Below, piece by piece: positions 1-9,204 of a stretch of DNA of 63,215 nucleotides. Origin of the DNA: Acidobacteriota bacterium (GTDB lineage Bacteria > Acidobacteriota > Terriglobia > Terriglobales > Acidobacteriaceae). The notes beneath the pieces are model-generated. The model saw only the letters and a program-made list of their open reading frames with translations, did no database searches and was not told the DNA's origin. The DNA is taken from the NCBI GenBank assembly GCA_003225005.1, contig QIAN01000120.1, positions 1-63,215 of the forward strand. Direction: 5' to 3'. Within the stretch, counting starts at the first letter, position 1; every line of letters begins with the position of its first letter. Both the position numbers and the translations under genes were made by a program.

Positions 1-176
1 GCAGCAGATCATCAATATTCATCGCAGAGTTTTCCTGGAAGCTCTGCTTATGATGAACCGAATCGTCACCTTCCCCAAGATGACCTAGGTAATGGCCTGC
101 CTCCGGCCTGGGGACAGCACCTTAGTTTACCGAGCCTGCTCCCGCCCTTAACTCGTCTTCGTGTGAGGATTCAGGG

Positions 177-560
177 CTATGATGAGGAACCTGTGCGGCT
201 GGCCTGGGTGCCCTCCCGACGTTCTGTTTTCCACTTCCGCGACAGATCCTTCAATTGGGTCAGCACCTTTTCAATATCCTTCATGCGATCGGTGATGCCG
301 TAAGTCACTGCCGGAGGAATGACTGCCTGGTAGTGGCGGAAGACGAATCCGTTTTCCTCGAGCGTGCGAAGCCTTTCTGTCAAGACGCGGGACGAGATCC
401 CCTCGACCTGCCGCCGGAGCACGCCGAAACGCATCGGACCATTGTTGCTAAGCGCCCACAAGATGTGAAGTGTCCACGGCCGGGTCAGGACTTCCAGCAG
501 GTTGCCAATCTGACAAGGAGATGCCGGTTTAACACCTCGTCGCAGAGTTGCGGTAGCCAT
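177..560 (-). CDS. HxlR-family winged-helix transcriptional regulator
   Basis: A 127-residue protein with the layout of the HxlR/MarR-like family: a conserved cysteine near residue 16 (PCQIG), the WTLHILWAL helix, then the recognition region GISSRVLTERLRTLEENGFV and a wing. HxlR proteins such as YodB bind DNA as dimers, and the N-terminal cysteine often senses quinones, diamide or aldehydes; that role is family knowledge. It is divergent from the azoreductase gene starting at 686, matching the well-known YodB/azoreductase arrangement, so it probably represses that gene and itself. The tail after about residue 105 is polar and low in complexity. The ATG at 560 is the only reasonable start. Confidence 0.9.
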   Translation of the reverse strand: MATATLRRGVKPASPCQIGNLLEVLTRPWTLHILWALSNNGPMRFGVLRRQVEGISSRVLTERLRTLEENGFVFRHYQAVIPPAVTYGITDRMKDIEKVLTQLKDLSRKWKTERREGTQASRTGSSS

Positions 561-570
561 CGTACAACTA

Positions 571-641
571 GGTTACTTTACAGTCCCTAGCATGTAAAGG
601 GACAACGATTATTTAAAGTTTGATAGTTATTTAAGGTAACC
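571..641. promoter_or_regulatory. Probable HxlR operator region between divergent genes
   Basis: The 125-bp divergent spacer holds two nested inverted repeats: CTTTACA (576-582) facing TGTAAAG (593-599), a perfect 7-bp pair with a 10-base spacer, and outer GGTTACTTTA (571-580) facing TTAAGGTAACC (631-641). HxlR regulators bind AT-rich dyads of this kind between themselves and their target. The symmetry is seen directly; binding is inferred. Confidence 0.55.
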
Positions 642-685
642 AATAGCCGACCAGCGTGATCTAAAGGTTTGAAACCGGAGGTCCT

Positions 686-1317
686 ATGAAATTACTTCGC
701 ATAGATTCCAGCGCACGCCGCAACTCCGTCTCGCGACAACTCACTTCCAGAGTTGTCGAGACCTGGAAGAAAGAGAACCCGAAGGGAGAAGTCATAGAAC
801 GCGACTTGGCGACAACCCACCTCCCCGCTCATCACGGATGAGTGGACCCTCGCCGCTTACTCGGACCCGGCCAGCCTCAGCACTTCTCAGAAACCCGTGC
901 TCGCGTTTTCGAACACGCTGGAGGAAGAGCTGCTGGCTGCCGACACGATGGTGATTGGCGCGCCCATGCACAACTTTGCGATTTCCGCTCTGTTGAAAGC
1001 ATGGATCGACCAGGTCGTCCGCGGGGGTCGGACGGTTCTTTTCAATCCGAATGGCCCCCAGGGTCCTCTGGCGGGGAAGAAAGAGTTAGTGATCACGTCG
1101 CGGGGAGGTTCGTATCGCGCGGGTACTCCGACCGCCCAATACGACTATCAGGAGCCTTATTTGCGGCACATCATGGCTTTTGTGGGATTGACCGATGCAA
1201 CTTTCATCCATGCTGAGAACCAAAAGCCGGGGGCTTGGAGAATCCTCGCGGGCAGCAGCGATGGCTCAAATTCAAGAGGCTGCGGTCGAGCAAACCGCAG
1301 CGGCCGTCTTGCAGTAA
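686..1317 (+). pseudogene. azoR: FMN-dependent NADH-azoreductase (AzoR), two frameshifts
   Basis: Starts at ATG 686 after GGAGG. The first frame gives MKLLRIDSSARRNSVSRQL, the flavodoxin-fold N-terminus of AzoR, and reaches TGA at 839. The protein continues in another frame from about 826 (PLITDEWTLAAYSDP, then APMHNFAISALLKAWIDQV and the FMN-contacting TSRGG loop), and a third frame from about 1233 gives the natural C-terminus ending AAVLQ at TAA 1317. Each shift sits in a homopolymer one base too long: CCCC at 823-826 and GGGGG at 1229-1233. With both corrected the protein has about 210 residues, a normal length. AzoR reduces quinones and azo compounds with NADH. Either two real slippage mutations or two read errors; the residues themselves look undecayed. 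Confidence 0.85.
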
Positions 1318-1445
1318 CTGCAAATCAGAATGGTTGGCGGCAAATTGCTGGCAAGCAAGAACCTCGGTTTCATCGCAAGTGAAATTGGGGAGCCGACTGT
1401 CCGCCACCTTAGCTGTGAGTGAGGTTTCAGGATATGGAAAGCCCG

Positions 1446-2390
1446 CTACACGCTGACGGGCTGTTTGTTGCGCACTGGCACTGGAGTGAACCAGTTGTGA
1501 CGGTCGGTCTTTTCGCCGTGGACGATGGCGTAGAACTCTTTTTGGATCGCCTTGGTGACCGGGCCGGTTGTGCCTGTGCCGACGCTGATCTTGTCCACAG
1601 ACCGGATGGCGGTGACTTCCGCCGCGGTGCCAGTGAAGAAAGCTTCGTCGGCGATGTAGAGCATTTCGCGGGGGATCATCTGCTCGAGGATCGGAATGTT
1701 CAGGTCGCGCGCGATCTGCAAGATTGAATCGCGCGTGATGCCGGGCAACACGGAATTTCCCAGCGGCGGGGTGATCAGCTTGTCGTGATGCACAATGAAA
1801 AGGTTCTCGCCTGAGCCTTCGCTGACGAATCCGTGGATGTCGAGCGCGATGCCTTCGGCGTATCCGTTAACGATAGCTTCCATCTTCATGAGCTGCGAGT
1901 TCATGTAGTTCGCGCCCGCCTTGGCCATGGCCGGCAAGGTGTTGGGAGCGAGGCGCGTCCACGAGGAAACACAGACGTCACAGCCTTCGCTCTCGCCGCC
2001 GAGGTATTTTCCCCACGGATAATTGATGATGTAGATTTCGGTGGGCGAGTTGAACGGATTTACCCCTGCCTCGCCATAGCCGCGCAAAACTATGGGCCGG
2101 ATGTAGCAGGGCCATACTGCGTTGTGGGCGATGGTTTCGACCATGCCCTTGACGATTTCTTCCCGCGTGAAATCCAGATCAATGCGATAGACCTTGGCCG
2201 AATTTACCAACCGCTCAATGTGTTCCTGGGCGCGGAAAATCGCCGGGCCGGTGGGCAGCGCGTAGCAGCGAATGCCTTCGAAGACCGACGAGCCATAGTG
2301 AATCACGTGCGACATCACATGAATGGTGGCCTCGTCCCAGGGGATGAGCTTGCCGTTATGCCAGATCTTATCGGTCTTCTCGATTGCCAT
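1446..2390 (-). CDS. ilvE: Branched-chain amino acid aminotransferase
   Basis: A fold-type IV PLP aminotransferase of about 314 residues. It carries HYGSSVFEGIRCY near the N-terminus, the AKAGANY segment with the PLP-binding lysine, the SEGSGENLF loop that contacts cofactor and substrate carboxylate, and GTAAEVTAIRSVD near the C-terminus. It catalyses the last step of Leu, Ile and Val synthesis in the cytoplasm, using glutamate. The ATG at 2390 has GGAG five bases upstream and is preferred over the ATG 27 bases further up. It converges with the azoreductase gene and is divergent from alaS. Confidence 0.93.
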   Translation of the reverse strand: MAIEKTDKIWHNGKLIPWDEATIHVMSHVIHYGSSVFEGIRCYALPTGPAIFRAQEHIERLVNSAKVYRIDLDFTREEIVKGMVETIAHNAVWPCYIRPIVLRGYGEAGVNPFNSPTEIYIINYPWGKYLGGESEGCDVCVSSWTRLAPNTLPAMAKAGANYMNSQLMKMEAIVNGYAEGIALDIHGFVSEGSGENLFIVHHDKLITPPLGNSVLPGITRDSILQIARDLNIPILEQMIPREMLYIADEAFFTGTAAEVTAIRSVDKISVGTGTTGPVTKAIQKEFYAIVHGEKTDRHNWFTPVPVRNKQPVSV

Positions 2391-2537
2391 GCCCACTCCT
2401 TCGCCGTAACGAGCCATTATAACTGAGCACGCCAGCGGCCAGAATTGCGCTAGAACAGGATCGGTGACCAGTGAACATCGGCCTTCCGCCCTGAATGCTA
2501 AAATTAAGGTTTACGATCATTCTAATTTCCCACGCGC

Positions 2538-5405
2538 ATGCTGGCTGGCTCTGAAATTCGACGCAAGTTTCTGCACTTCTTTGTGCAAAAGGGACACCAG
2601 GAGGTCCATTCGTCATCGCTCGTGCCGGCGAACGATCCCACACTTTTGTTCACCAACGCGGGGATGAACCAGTTCAAGGACGTTTTCCTCGGCTTGGAAA
2701 AGCGCGACTACACGCGGGCGACGAGCTCGCAGAAGTGTGTGCGGGCGGGCGGCAAACATAACGATCTGGAAAATGTGGGCTTCACCAACCGGCATCACAC
2801 GTTTTTCGAGATGCTGGGAAATTTTTCGTTCGGCGATTATTTCAAGAAAGACGCCATTGCCTACGCCTGGGAGCTGATTACCTCGCCGCAATGGTTCGGC
2901 ATTCCGAAAGACAAGCTGTACGTGACCATCTTCCAAGGCGAGGCCGGCATTGAGCGCGACGCCGAAGCCTACGACCTGTGGGTCGCGCAGGGCGTGTCCA
3001 AAGATCGCATCCACGAGATGGGCCTCAAGGATAATTTCTGGCAGATGGGCGATACCGGTCCCTGCGGCCCGTGCAGCGAGATTCACTATGACATGGGTCC
3101 GGCCGCGTCCGAACAGGGACACACGGATTGCGCTTTCACCTGCGACTGCGGTCGCTACGTTGAAATCTGGAACCTAGTCTTCATGCAGTTTGATCGGGAC
3201 GCTGGCGGCAACCTGAATCCTCTGCCCAGGCCGTCGATTGATACGGGTGCGGGATTAGAGCGGTTAGCGGCGGTGTTGCAAGAGAAAATCTCGAATTACG
3301 ACACCGACCTCTTTTTACTTTTGCTGAAACGGGCTGCCAACCTGACCGGTGTACCGTTCAACCAAGAGGTTTCCAGCGAAACTCATTCTCGTGTCGCTGC
3401 GTCTCTTCGTGTCATCGCCGACCATTCGCGCGCCGCAACATTCCTGGTCTCGGATGGAGTGCTGCCATCAAATGAAGGCCGGGGATATGTTCTGCGCAAG
3501 ATCATTCGTCGCGCGATCACTCACGGTCGTTTGCTCGGTGCAACCAAACCGTTCTTACATCAAATGGCCTTCACGGTCCGGGACTTAATGCAAAATGCTT
3601 ATCCCGAACTCAAGGAGAGGGCCGAGGGCATCTCCAAAGTGGTCCTCGCCGAAGAGAGTCGCTTTGCTCACACGCTGGATGTTGGCCTTGAAAGGCTAGA
3701 GCGAGATCTTTTCGCCACCGCCCGGGATGAATGGAACAAGAGAGTCCCCGACATTGTGGGTGTCAAACCAGGCGGTAGTCCGCAGGACGGGCTCCAGCGG
3801 AAGGCGGAGTTGAAAGATCAGATTCAGATTGCCAGCGAAGGCCACGGACTCCGGGGTCAGATGCGTGATCTCGTGGCAGGTTTGAAACAGCATGGCTTCA
3901 CGGCGACGTATCCGGGCGACAATGCCTTCAGACTCTATGATACCTTCGGCATGCCGCTCGACTTCATGCAGGACGCGGCCCGCGATCAGGGCATCGCCTT
4001 CGATCAAGCGGGTTTCGACCGTGCCATGTCCGAGCAGCGCGACCGTGCCCGTGCCTCCTGGAAAGGCACCACCAAGCAGACTGCAAATCCCGCATACCAG
4101 CGACTGCCAAAGTCTGAATTCGAAGGCTACCGCCAAACTCGCTCCGACTCCTGCGAAGTGCTGGCCATCATCCACAATGGGCGGGGCGCACAAGAACTCA
4201 AGCCCGGCGATGAAGGCGAGATCATCCTCGATCACACCCCGTTCTACGCTGAATCCGGCGGACAGGTCGGCGATCGCGGATGGCTTTACTCGGACGATCA
4301 CAACACCGTCGTCGCCGAAGTGAAAGGCTGCTATGCCCCGATTCAGTGGGTCCGCGCGCATCAGGTCATCGCTAAACACGCAATCCGCGTGGGTGACAAA
4401 GTCGACGCCGTGGTCAACACTGAGATTCGACAATCCACCATGCGCAATCACACGGCTACGCATCTGCTGCACGCTGGTCTGCGCGAGGTGCTGGGCAAGC
4501 ATGTGAAGCAGGCAGGGTCATTGGTGGCTCCGAATCATTTGCGCTTTGACTTCTCACACTTCACTGCGGTTGCGGACGAGGAGTTGCAGGACATCGAAGA
4601 TATCATCAACCGGGAAGCGCTGGGCAATCAGAAAGTCGAGACCATCGCCGAGGTGCCGATTGACGTGGCCATCAACCAGTACAAGGCCATGGCGCTATTC
4701 GGCGAGAAGTATGGCGACAGAGTGCGCGTCGTCAAGATCGGCAACTTCTCGACTGAGCTTTGCGGCGGCACGCACACGGACGCGACCGGCGAGATTGGGC
4801 TGATCAAGATTTTGAAAGAAGGCAGCGTGTCGTCGGGGGTGCGGCGCTTGGAGGCGGTGACGGGCCAAGGGTCACTGCAACACTTCCGCAAGGATCATCA
4901 ACTGGAAGGCGTGGTCGCCACCATCACCACGCACTCGGACTCTCCCGCAGAAGCGCTGAAGCTTGAACTGGGAAAGAAAGACGCTGAGATCAAGCGGCTG
5001 ACCCGCGAACTCGACCAGGCGCGGATGAAGTCGGCGTCGTCGAGCACGGCCAACATCGGCGACAGAGTGAAAGAGGTGAAAGGCGTAAAAGTGCTCGCTC
5101 ATCGCGTGGACAATCTGGAACGCCCGCAGATGCGCACGTTAGTCGATCAGCTCCGCGACAAGATTGGTTCTGGGGTGGTGGTGCTGGGCTCGGCGTCGAA
5201 CGGAAACGTATCGCTGATCGTTGGTGTGACCAAGGATCTGACTGGCCGGGTGCCGGCTGGCAAAGTTATTGGTCCGGTGGCGGAGAAGGTCGGCGGCAAA
5301 GGTGGCGGGCGTCCGGACTTGGCTGAGGCTGGCGGGAAAGATGCTGGCGCGCTGGATGCCGCACTGGACGGGGCTTACGGGGTAGTGGAGTCGATGCTTC
5401 GCTAA
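2538..5405 (+). CDS. alaS: Alanyl-tRNA synthetase
   Basis: Full-length class IIc synthetase of 955 residues; charges tRNA-Ala in the cytoplasm. The catalytic core is clear from residue 3 ([50 protein letters not shown]). The editing domain has HTATH near 638-642 and the zinc-site CGGTH near 742-746. The C-Ala domain ends with a glycine-rich [15 protein letters not shown] segment. It is longer than the roughly 875 residues usual for bacteria, mainly through an extra stretch at about residues 392-455 between the aminoacylation and anticodon-proximal regions. No T-box or other leader was recognised. Confidence 0.97.
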   Translation: MLAGSEIRRKFLHFFVQKGHQEVHSSSLVPANDPTLLFTNAGMNQFKDVFLGLEKRDYTRATSSQKCVRAGGKHNDLENVGFTNRHHTFFEMLGNFSFGDYFKKDAIAYAWELITSPQWFGIPKDKLYVTIFQGEAGIERDAEAYDLWVAQGVSKDRIHEMGLKDNFWQMGDTGPCGPCSEIHYDMGPAASEQGHTDCAFTCDCGRYVEIWNLVFMQFDRDAGGNLNPLPRPSIDTGAGLERLAAVLQEKISNYDTDLFLLLLKRAANLTGVPFNQEVSSETHSRVAASLRVIADHSRAATFLVSDGVLPSNEGRGYVLRKIIRRAITHGRLLGATKPFLHQMAFTVRDLMQNAYPELKERAEGISKVVLAEESRFAHTLDVGLERLERDLFATARDEWNKRVPDIVGVKPGGSPQDGLQRKAELKDQIQIASEGHGLRGQMRDLVAGLKQHGFTATYPGDNAFRLYDTFGMPLDFMQDAARDQGIAFDQAGFDRAMSEQRDRARASWKGTTKQTANPAYQRLPKSEFEGYRQTRSDSCEVLAIIHNGRGAQELKPGDEGEIILDHTPFYAESGGQVGDRGWLYSDDHNTVVAEVKGCYAPIQWVRAHQVIAKHAIRVGDKVDAVVNTEIRQSTMRNHTATHLLHAGLREVLGKHVKQAGSLVAPNHLRFDFSHFTAVADEELQDIEDIINREALGNQKVETIAEVPIDVAINQYKAMALFGEKYGDRVRVVKIGNFSTELCGGTHTDATGEIGLIKILKEGSVSSGVRRLEAVTGQGSLQHFRKDHQLEGVVATITTHSDSPAEALKLELGKKDAEIKRLTRELDQARMKSASSSTANIGDRVKEVKGVKVLAHRVDNLERPQMRTLVDQLRDKIGSGVVVLGSASNGNVSLIVGVTKDLTGRVPAGKVIGPVAEKVGGKGGGRPDLAEAGGKDAGALDAALDGAYGVVESMLR

Positions 5406-5607
5406 TCAATTTCCTTCCTTACGAGATATTTAAGCCAGGTTTAAACGTCGTTGCTCTACCGTCCGTGTCCTCTTGTTCGGTAGCGGACGCGGTCTCCGTT
5501 ACTAACGTAAGCCCAATCCATTCTTTTCTGCTGCGCCCGCATTTCTCTCTTCGCTACGCTGATGAGGGCACGCACTCGGTCAAAACACCAGCCCACGGAC
5601 TCTTTCA

Positions 5608-6888
5608 TTGGCTCTCTGCGCCGCATTTCTTCGATCATCGTCGCCCACCTCCGTCGAGTTCTGGTGCGTCATTGGACTTTGCGCCGGCGTCTTTTCTTTC
5701 GTTCAAGGCTTCCGCTTGCTGCAGCGTCGCCACCTTATCCTCGACACGCCCTTCTCGAAGATTCGCAGCGCCTCCATGGGAATGGTCGAACTCAGCGGCC
5801 TCGCGATCGGGCCGTACACCATGGTTGCGCCCATCAGCGCCCGTCCTTGTTACTACTACCGCACTTTGGTTTGGGAGTGGAAACGCCAGGGCAAAAGCAA
5901 CGAGTGGGTTAAAGTCGCGGCTGAGTGCATGCATCTGCCATTCTTCCTCGACGACAATACCGGACGCGTGCTGGTCGATCCTCGCGGTGCTGACCTCGAC
6001 ATCCACTGCGATTTTCTCGAGGAATTCAGCGACGCGCTTTTCACCACCAAAGATCCAGCTCCCGGCAACGTCCGCGCATTCCTCGCGCGTCATGGCGTCG
6101 ACACCGACAACAAGATCAAGGTCGAGGAGTACTGCATCAAGCCCAAGAACGCGCTCTTCATTTTGGGCTCGTTGGCCGACGATCCCGGGATCGAAGTCAT
6201 GCCGCAACCCACACGCGAGGAGGAATCTCTGCTCTCGACTCCCCGAAGCGCCTTGCAGTCACTGGCTGGCGCTTCGATATCGTTTGCGTCCTCATCGCTC
6301 TTGTTCGGAAACGAAAGAGAAGAGAACCTTGACACCATGTTGCTGCCTGAGCCGCACACGACTGATGCGAGCGCTCGTACTTCTCAGGTCATCCGGCTGT
6401 CGCCAATGACCGGTCCCGCGAAATCCACGGACATGACCCAGCAGCAGAAGATTGCCGCTGCGTTGGTCAAAGCGGGCATCTCCAATCCAGCCGCCTGGGC
6501 CGCCGCTGGCTTGGGAGAACCAACCGTGCAGGTGAACTCGGATCCAACCTTCGCAAGCCGAAACACCGCCGACGCCGCGCCGAATCCTCCAGTCGATGGC
6601 GAGGGGAACACAAATGCCGGAGTACTTGGCCGGGCTACGCCTCTTCCTCCAACTCTCACCCAAGACGTCGCACCCAATTCGGTCGCGGCCAAGTCGGACG
6701 CATTCGATCAGCGTCCGCCGATCGTTCTGATGAAGGGCACTAACAACCCCGCCTTCATGATTTCCTGGCGCAGCCAGCAGGCCGTCGCCGGTAGGCTACG
6801 ATGGAAGTCAACGCTGATGATCTGGGGAGGTCCCGCCCTGGTTTTGGCCTGTCTATACACTCTGTTCAACGGGCTGCACTTGCTGTAA
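5608..6888 (+). CDS. GIDE-domain (E3-ligase-like) membrane protein
   Basis: A 426-residue membrane protein. After a first hydrophobic segment (FWCVIGLCAGVFSFVQGF) it resembles the GIDE domain known from the intermembrane-space part of MUL1/MAPL and from many bacterial proteins: RSASMGMVELSGLA, then CYYYRTLVWEW, then LPFFLDDNTGRVLVDPRGADLD. A Pro/Ala-rich linker follows (about 260-390), then a C-terminal transmembrane helix (LMIWGGPALVLACLYTLF). No RING finger is present, so ubiquitin-ligase activity is not implied. The start is uncertain: TTG at 5608 is the only nearby start that keeps the first helix. Function in bacteria is unknown. Confidence 0.65.
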   Translation: MALCAAFLRSSSPTSVEFWCVIGLCAGVFSFVQGFRLLQRRHLILDTPFSKIRSASMGMVELSGLAIGPYTMVAPISARPCYYYRTLVWEWKRQGKSNEWVKVAAECMHLPFFLDDNTGRVLVDPRGADLDIHCDFLEEFSDALFTTKDPAPGNVRAFLARHGVDTDNKIKVEEYCIKPKNALFILGSLADDPGIEVMPQPTREEESLLSTPRSALQSLAGASISFASSSLLFGNEREENLDTMLLPEPHTTDASARTSQVIRLSPMTGPAKSTDMTQQQKIAAALVKAGISNPAAWAAAGLGEPTVQVNSDPTFASRNTADAAPNPPVDGEGNTNAGVLGRATPLPPTLTQDVAPNSVAAKSDAFDQRPPIVLMKGTNNPAFMISWRSQQAVAGRLRWKSTLMIWGGPALVLACLYTLFNGLHLL

Positions 6889-7034
6889 CTGCAAATTGCA
6901 ATTGGAAGGTGGAAATTCGGACGTCGGCAATCGGCACTTCCCGGCCTAACTATCGAAGTAGCGCGCACCATTCTCCTCAACGACCCTCTGGCAATTCTCC
7001 CGTTCAGCGCAATCCCCTCTAGTACAATACCCGC

Positions 7035-7811
7035 GTGGCCGACGCCGTTCGCATTGGAGTTTTGGGAGACTTCAATCCCGAATTTCGTTCGCACCACGCC
7101 ACCACCGACTCCATCCAGCACGCTGCCCGCAAGCTGCAACTCAAAGTTGAATCCGAGTGGCTGCCCACGCCCTCGCTCACCGCTCCCAATGCTGAGAAGA
7201 TTCTTGAAAGTTTCGACGCCTTGTGGGCGGCGCCCGGCAGCCCATACAAGAGCTTTGACGGCATGCTCAAGGGCATCGAGTTCGCCCGCCGCCGCGACTG
7301 GCCGCTGCTCGCGACCTGCGGCGGATTCCAATATGCCCTCATCGAGTTCGCCCGCAACGTCGTCGGCATCGCCGACGCTGACACTGCCGAGAACAATTCC
7401 GGATCGAAAAACATCGTTATCTATCCGGTCGCCTGCGCCGTGCCCAATCGCAAAAAAGATGCCCCCAAACTTTCCGGAGCTGTCCCCGAGATCCGCCTGC
7501 GCCCCGGTTCCTATTTGCAATCGTTTTACGGTAAGGATAAAGACACGACTAAGGAAGAATTCTTCTGCAACTTTGAAGTGAATCCCGAATACGAATGGTG
7601 CGCCATGGAGGCCGGCTTTCCCATCGTGGCCCGCGGCGCTGGCGGTGAAATCCGCGCTATCGAGTCGCCCACGCACCGCTTCTTCCTGGCTACGCTCTTT
7701 CAGCCCCAGCTATCATCCACGGAGAAGAAGCCGCATCCCGTGGTACTCGCCTTTGTTCAGGCCGCCGCCGACTGGGGCCGCAAGAAGCTCGACGACAGCG
7801 TGCTCGAGTAG
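7035..7811 (+). CDS. CTP synthase C-terminal-like stand-alone glutamine amidotransferase
   Basis: A 258-residue class I glutamine-amidotransferase fold, resembling only the C-terminal half of CTP synthase and the family named CTP synthase C-terminal region-related (seleno)protein. The nucleophile elbow is intact (LLATCGGFQYALIEFARNV, with Cys where some relatives carry selenocysteine). The usual C-terminal HPE dyad is absent; the equivalent position reads LFQPQLSS. Glutamine hydrolysis by the normal triad is therefore doubtful. It starts at GTG 7035 (VADAVRIGVLGDF, the expected first strand). No synthase domain is fused or adjacent, so the substrate is unknown. Confidence 0.8.
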   Translation: MADAVRIGVLGDFNPEFRSHHATTDSIQHAARKLQLKVESEWLPTPSLTAPNAEKILESFDALWAAPGSPYKSFDGMLKGIEFARRRDWPLLATCGGFQYALIEFARNVVGIADADTAENNSGSKNIVIYPVACAVPNRKKDAPKLSGAVPEIRLRPGSYLQSFYGKDKDTTKEEFFCNFEVNPEYEWCAMEAGFPIVARGAGGEIRAIESPTHRFFLATLFQPQLSSTEKKPHPVVLAFVQAAADWGRKKLDDSVLE

Positions 7812-8119
7812 TCCCCACCCCTTGCACCGTCGACAAAGTGGTTTTGCGAAGGACACGGCTTCCAGCCGTGCCATCATCGAGTCAAAGAACCCGGGTTTTA
7901 GCCCCTGAGGGTCGTCTGTTCTTCACCCGGAACATTTGTAAGATCGCTCCGGGTTTGGCCGAAATTGCAAGTTCGTCCCGACGTTACCAAAGTCTCTCTG
8001 TGATGCAGTCCCAGCCTCTGCACCTTGCGTATCTAGAGCGCAGCCCCCCTCGTCGTTAGACTGCGTTGTTAGACTGCGTTCAATACCAGTTCCGGCGTGC
8101 GGGATCATGGACCTCCACA
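7812..8119. other. Intergenic region with a palindromic repeat
   Basis: About 300 bases without a convincing gene. It contains a short hairpin, CACGGCT (7854-7860) and AGCCGTG (7864-7870) around TCC, of the same general kind as hairpins at 15696, 20659 and 33568. Otherwise nothing was recognised. Confidence 0.5.
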
Positions 8120-8827
8120 ATGCCCGTCACTTCGGCACCGTCGCGCGCGCCGGGAGGGCTCAACGGTCCCATGCACATCGATTCGATCCGCTCGTTCCCA
8201 GTCCCACTTTCCACACTGATCAGCTACATTCCAGTGATGGCCACCGTTGTAACCTGCTTTTTCAGCGTGATCCTGGCCCGCGCTACGCTCCGCTACGTCG
8301 AGGCCACCGACAAAGGCCTGGCGCTGGCCCGCGAGGAGTTTGAGCGCGAATGGTCGCCTGAATTGCACATCAAACTGGAGCGCATCTCCCCCAGCGAGGC
8401 GCGGATCGTGGTTACCAATCTGGGTAGACCTTCAGTCCTGTTGCAAATGATTCAATTGCGTAAGCTCACGCATGCAGTCCCATCGGAGCGCTGGTTCCTG
8501 AACGACCCTCTTGTCGGGGGCATGACGTGGACCAACAACATCAGCAAACGCCTACTCGCCTGTACGGACGCCGATTTTGAAGGGCAGGTTGCGGCGGCGA
8601 TGACCTTCTATGCTTCCGGCCGCATGTTCCGCACCGACTGGTTCCGCTTCCACCTCCAGGTGCGCGACGGACGCCTCTCAAGCCTCGACCCCAGCAATAT
8701 TCCCGCGCGCCGCGTGCGCGTACTCGAGAATCGCAAAGGCCCGGAGCGTCGCCACGACGTCGTTCATGATGTGGCCGCACACCCGGCCACAACACCTGAC
8801 AATAAGTTCTTTGTGACCGGAGCCTAA
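8120..8827 (+). CDS. Uncharacterised single-pass membrane protein
   Basis: No family was recognised. One strong transmembrane helix (LISYIPVMATVVTCFFSVILA) lies near the N-terminus, followed by a charged helix (RATLRYVEATDKGLALAREEFEREW) and a soluble beta-rich region with LHIKLERISPSEARIVVTNLGRPS, a pattern seen in small membrane-anchored proteins with an Ig-like extramembrane domain. The start is uncertain: ATG 8120, ATG 8171 and TTG 8066 are all in frame, and none has a clean ribosome binding site at ideal spacing. It is transcribed alone and faces the H1-like gene. Confidence 0.55.
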   Translation: MPVTSAPSRAPGGLNGPMHIDSIRSFPVPLSTLISYIPVMATVVTCFFSVILARATLRYVEATDKGLALAREEFEREWSPELHIKLERISPSEARIVVTNLGRPSVLLQMIQLRKLTHAVPSERWFLNDPLVGGMTWTNNISKRLLACTDADFEGQVAAAMTFYASGRMFRTDWFRFHLQVRDGRLSSLDPSNIPARRVRVLENRKGPERRHDVVHDVAAHPATTPDNKFFVTGA

Positions 8828-8896
8828 CTCAGGTCGGGGCCCCGGTTCCGCCAGCGGAAACTCACTCTAGGCAAGATGCGCGTAGCTCGACGCGCT

Positions 8897-9187
8897 TCAG
8901 TTACCGCCGACCTTAGCTCTCCCCCCAGTCGCCCGCTTGGCCGCCCTCTTCACTCTAACGGGCCTCTTCCGAGCAACAGCCTTTTTCTTCCGCTCCACCA
9001 CTCTTTCCTTCGTGGTTTTAGCCTTCCGTGCTGGCGCCTTCGCTCGCTTGCTCACACGAGACGCTTGTGCCGCTGCCTCCGTAAACTGTGCCGCCTTGGA
9101 GACGATGATGCCCGCAGTCGTCCCCACGGTTCGAGCAATCGTGTTCAATACGCTGTCGTCTTTTGCTGCTGGTTTGTTTTCGTCCAT
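8897..9187 (-). CDS. Histone H1-like lysine/alanine-rich basic protein
   Basis: A 96-residue protein with a short mildly acidic N-terminal part (MDENKPAAKDDS), an alanine-rich amphipathic stretch, and a strongly basic tail of Lys, Arg, Ala and Pro from about residue 45 (APARKAKTTKER, KKKAVARKRPVRVKRAAKRA). This composition matches bacterial H1-like or AlgP-like DNA-binding proteins, which compact or bind DNA without sequence specificity. GGAG seven bases before the ATG at 9187 supports the start. It lies directly downstream of the broken metallophosphoesterase on the same strand, so it may have its own promoter within the remnant. Confidence 0.7.
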   Translation of the reverse strand: MDENKPAAKDDSVLNTIARTVGTTAGIIVSKAAQFTEAAAQASRVSKRAKAPARKAKTTKERVVERKKKAVARKRPVRVKRAAKRATGGRAKVGGN

Positions 9188-9204
9188 TGTGGTCTCCGGA
9201 TGTC

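Noticed and set aside
5465..6409. 314-codon open frame overlapping the GIDE gene
   Set aside because: Ser/Arg/Pro-rich out-of-frame shadow; the other frame has clear domains and membrane helices.
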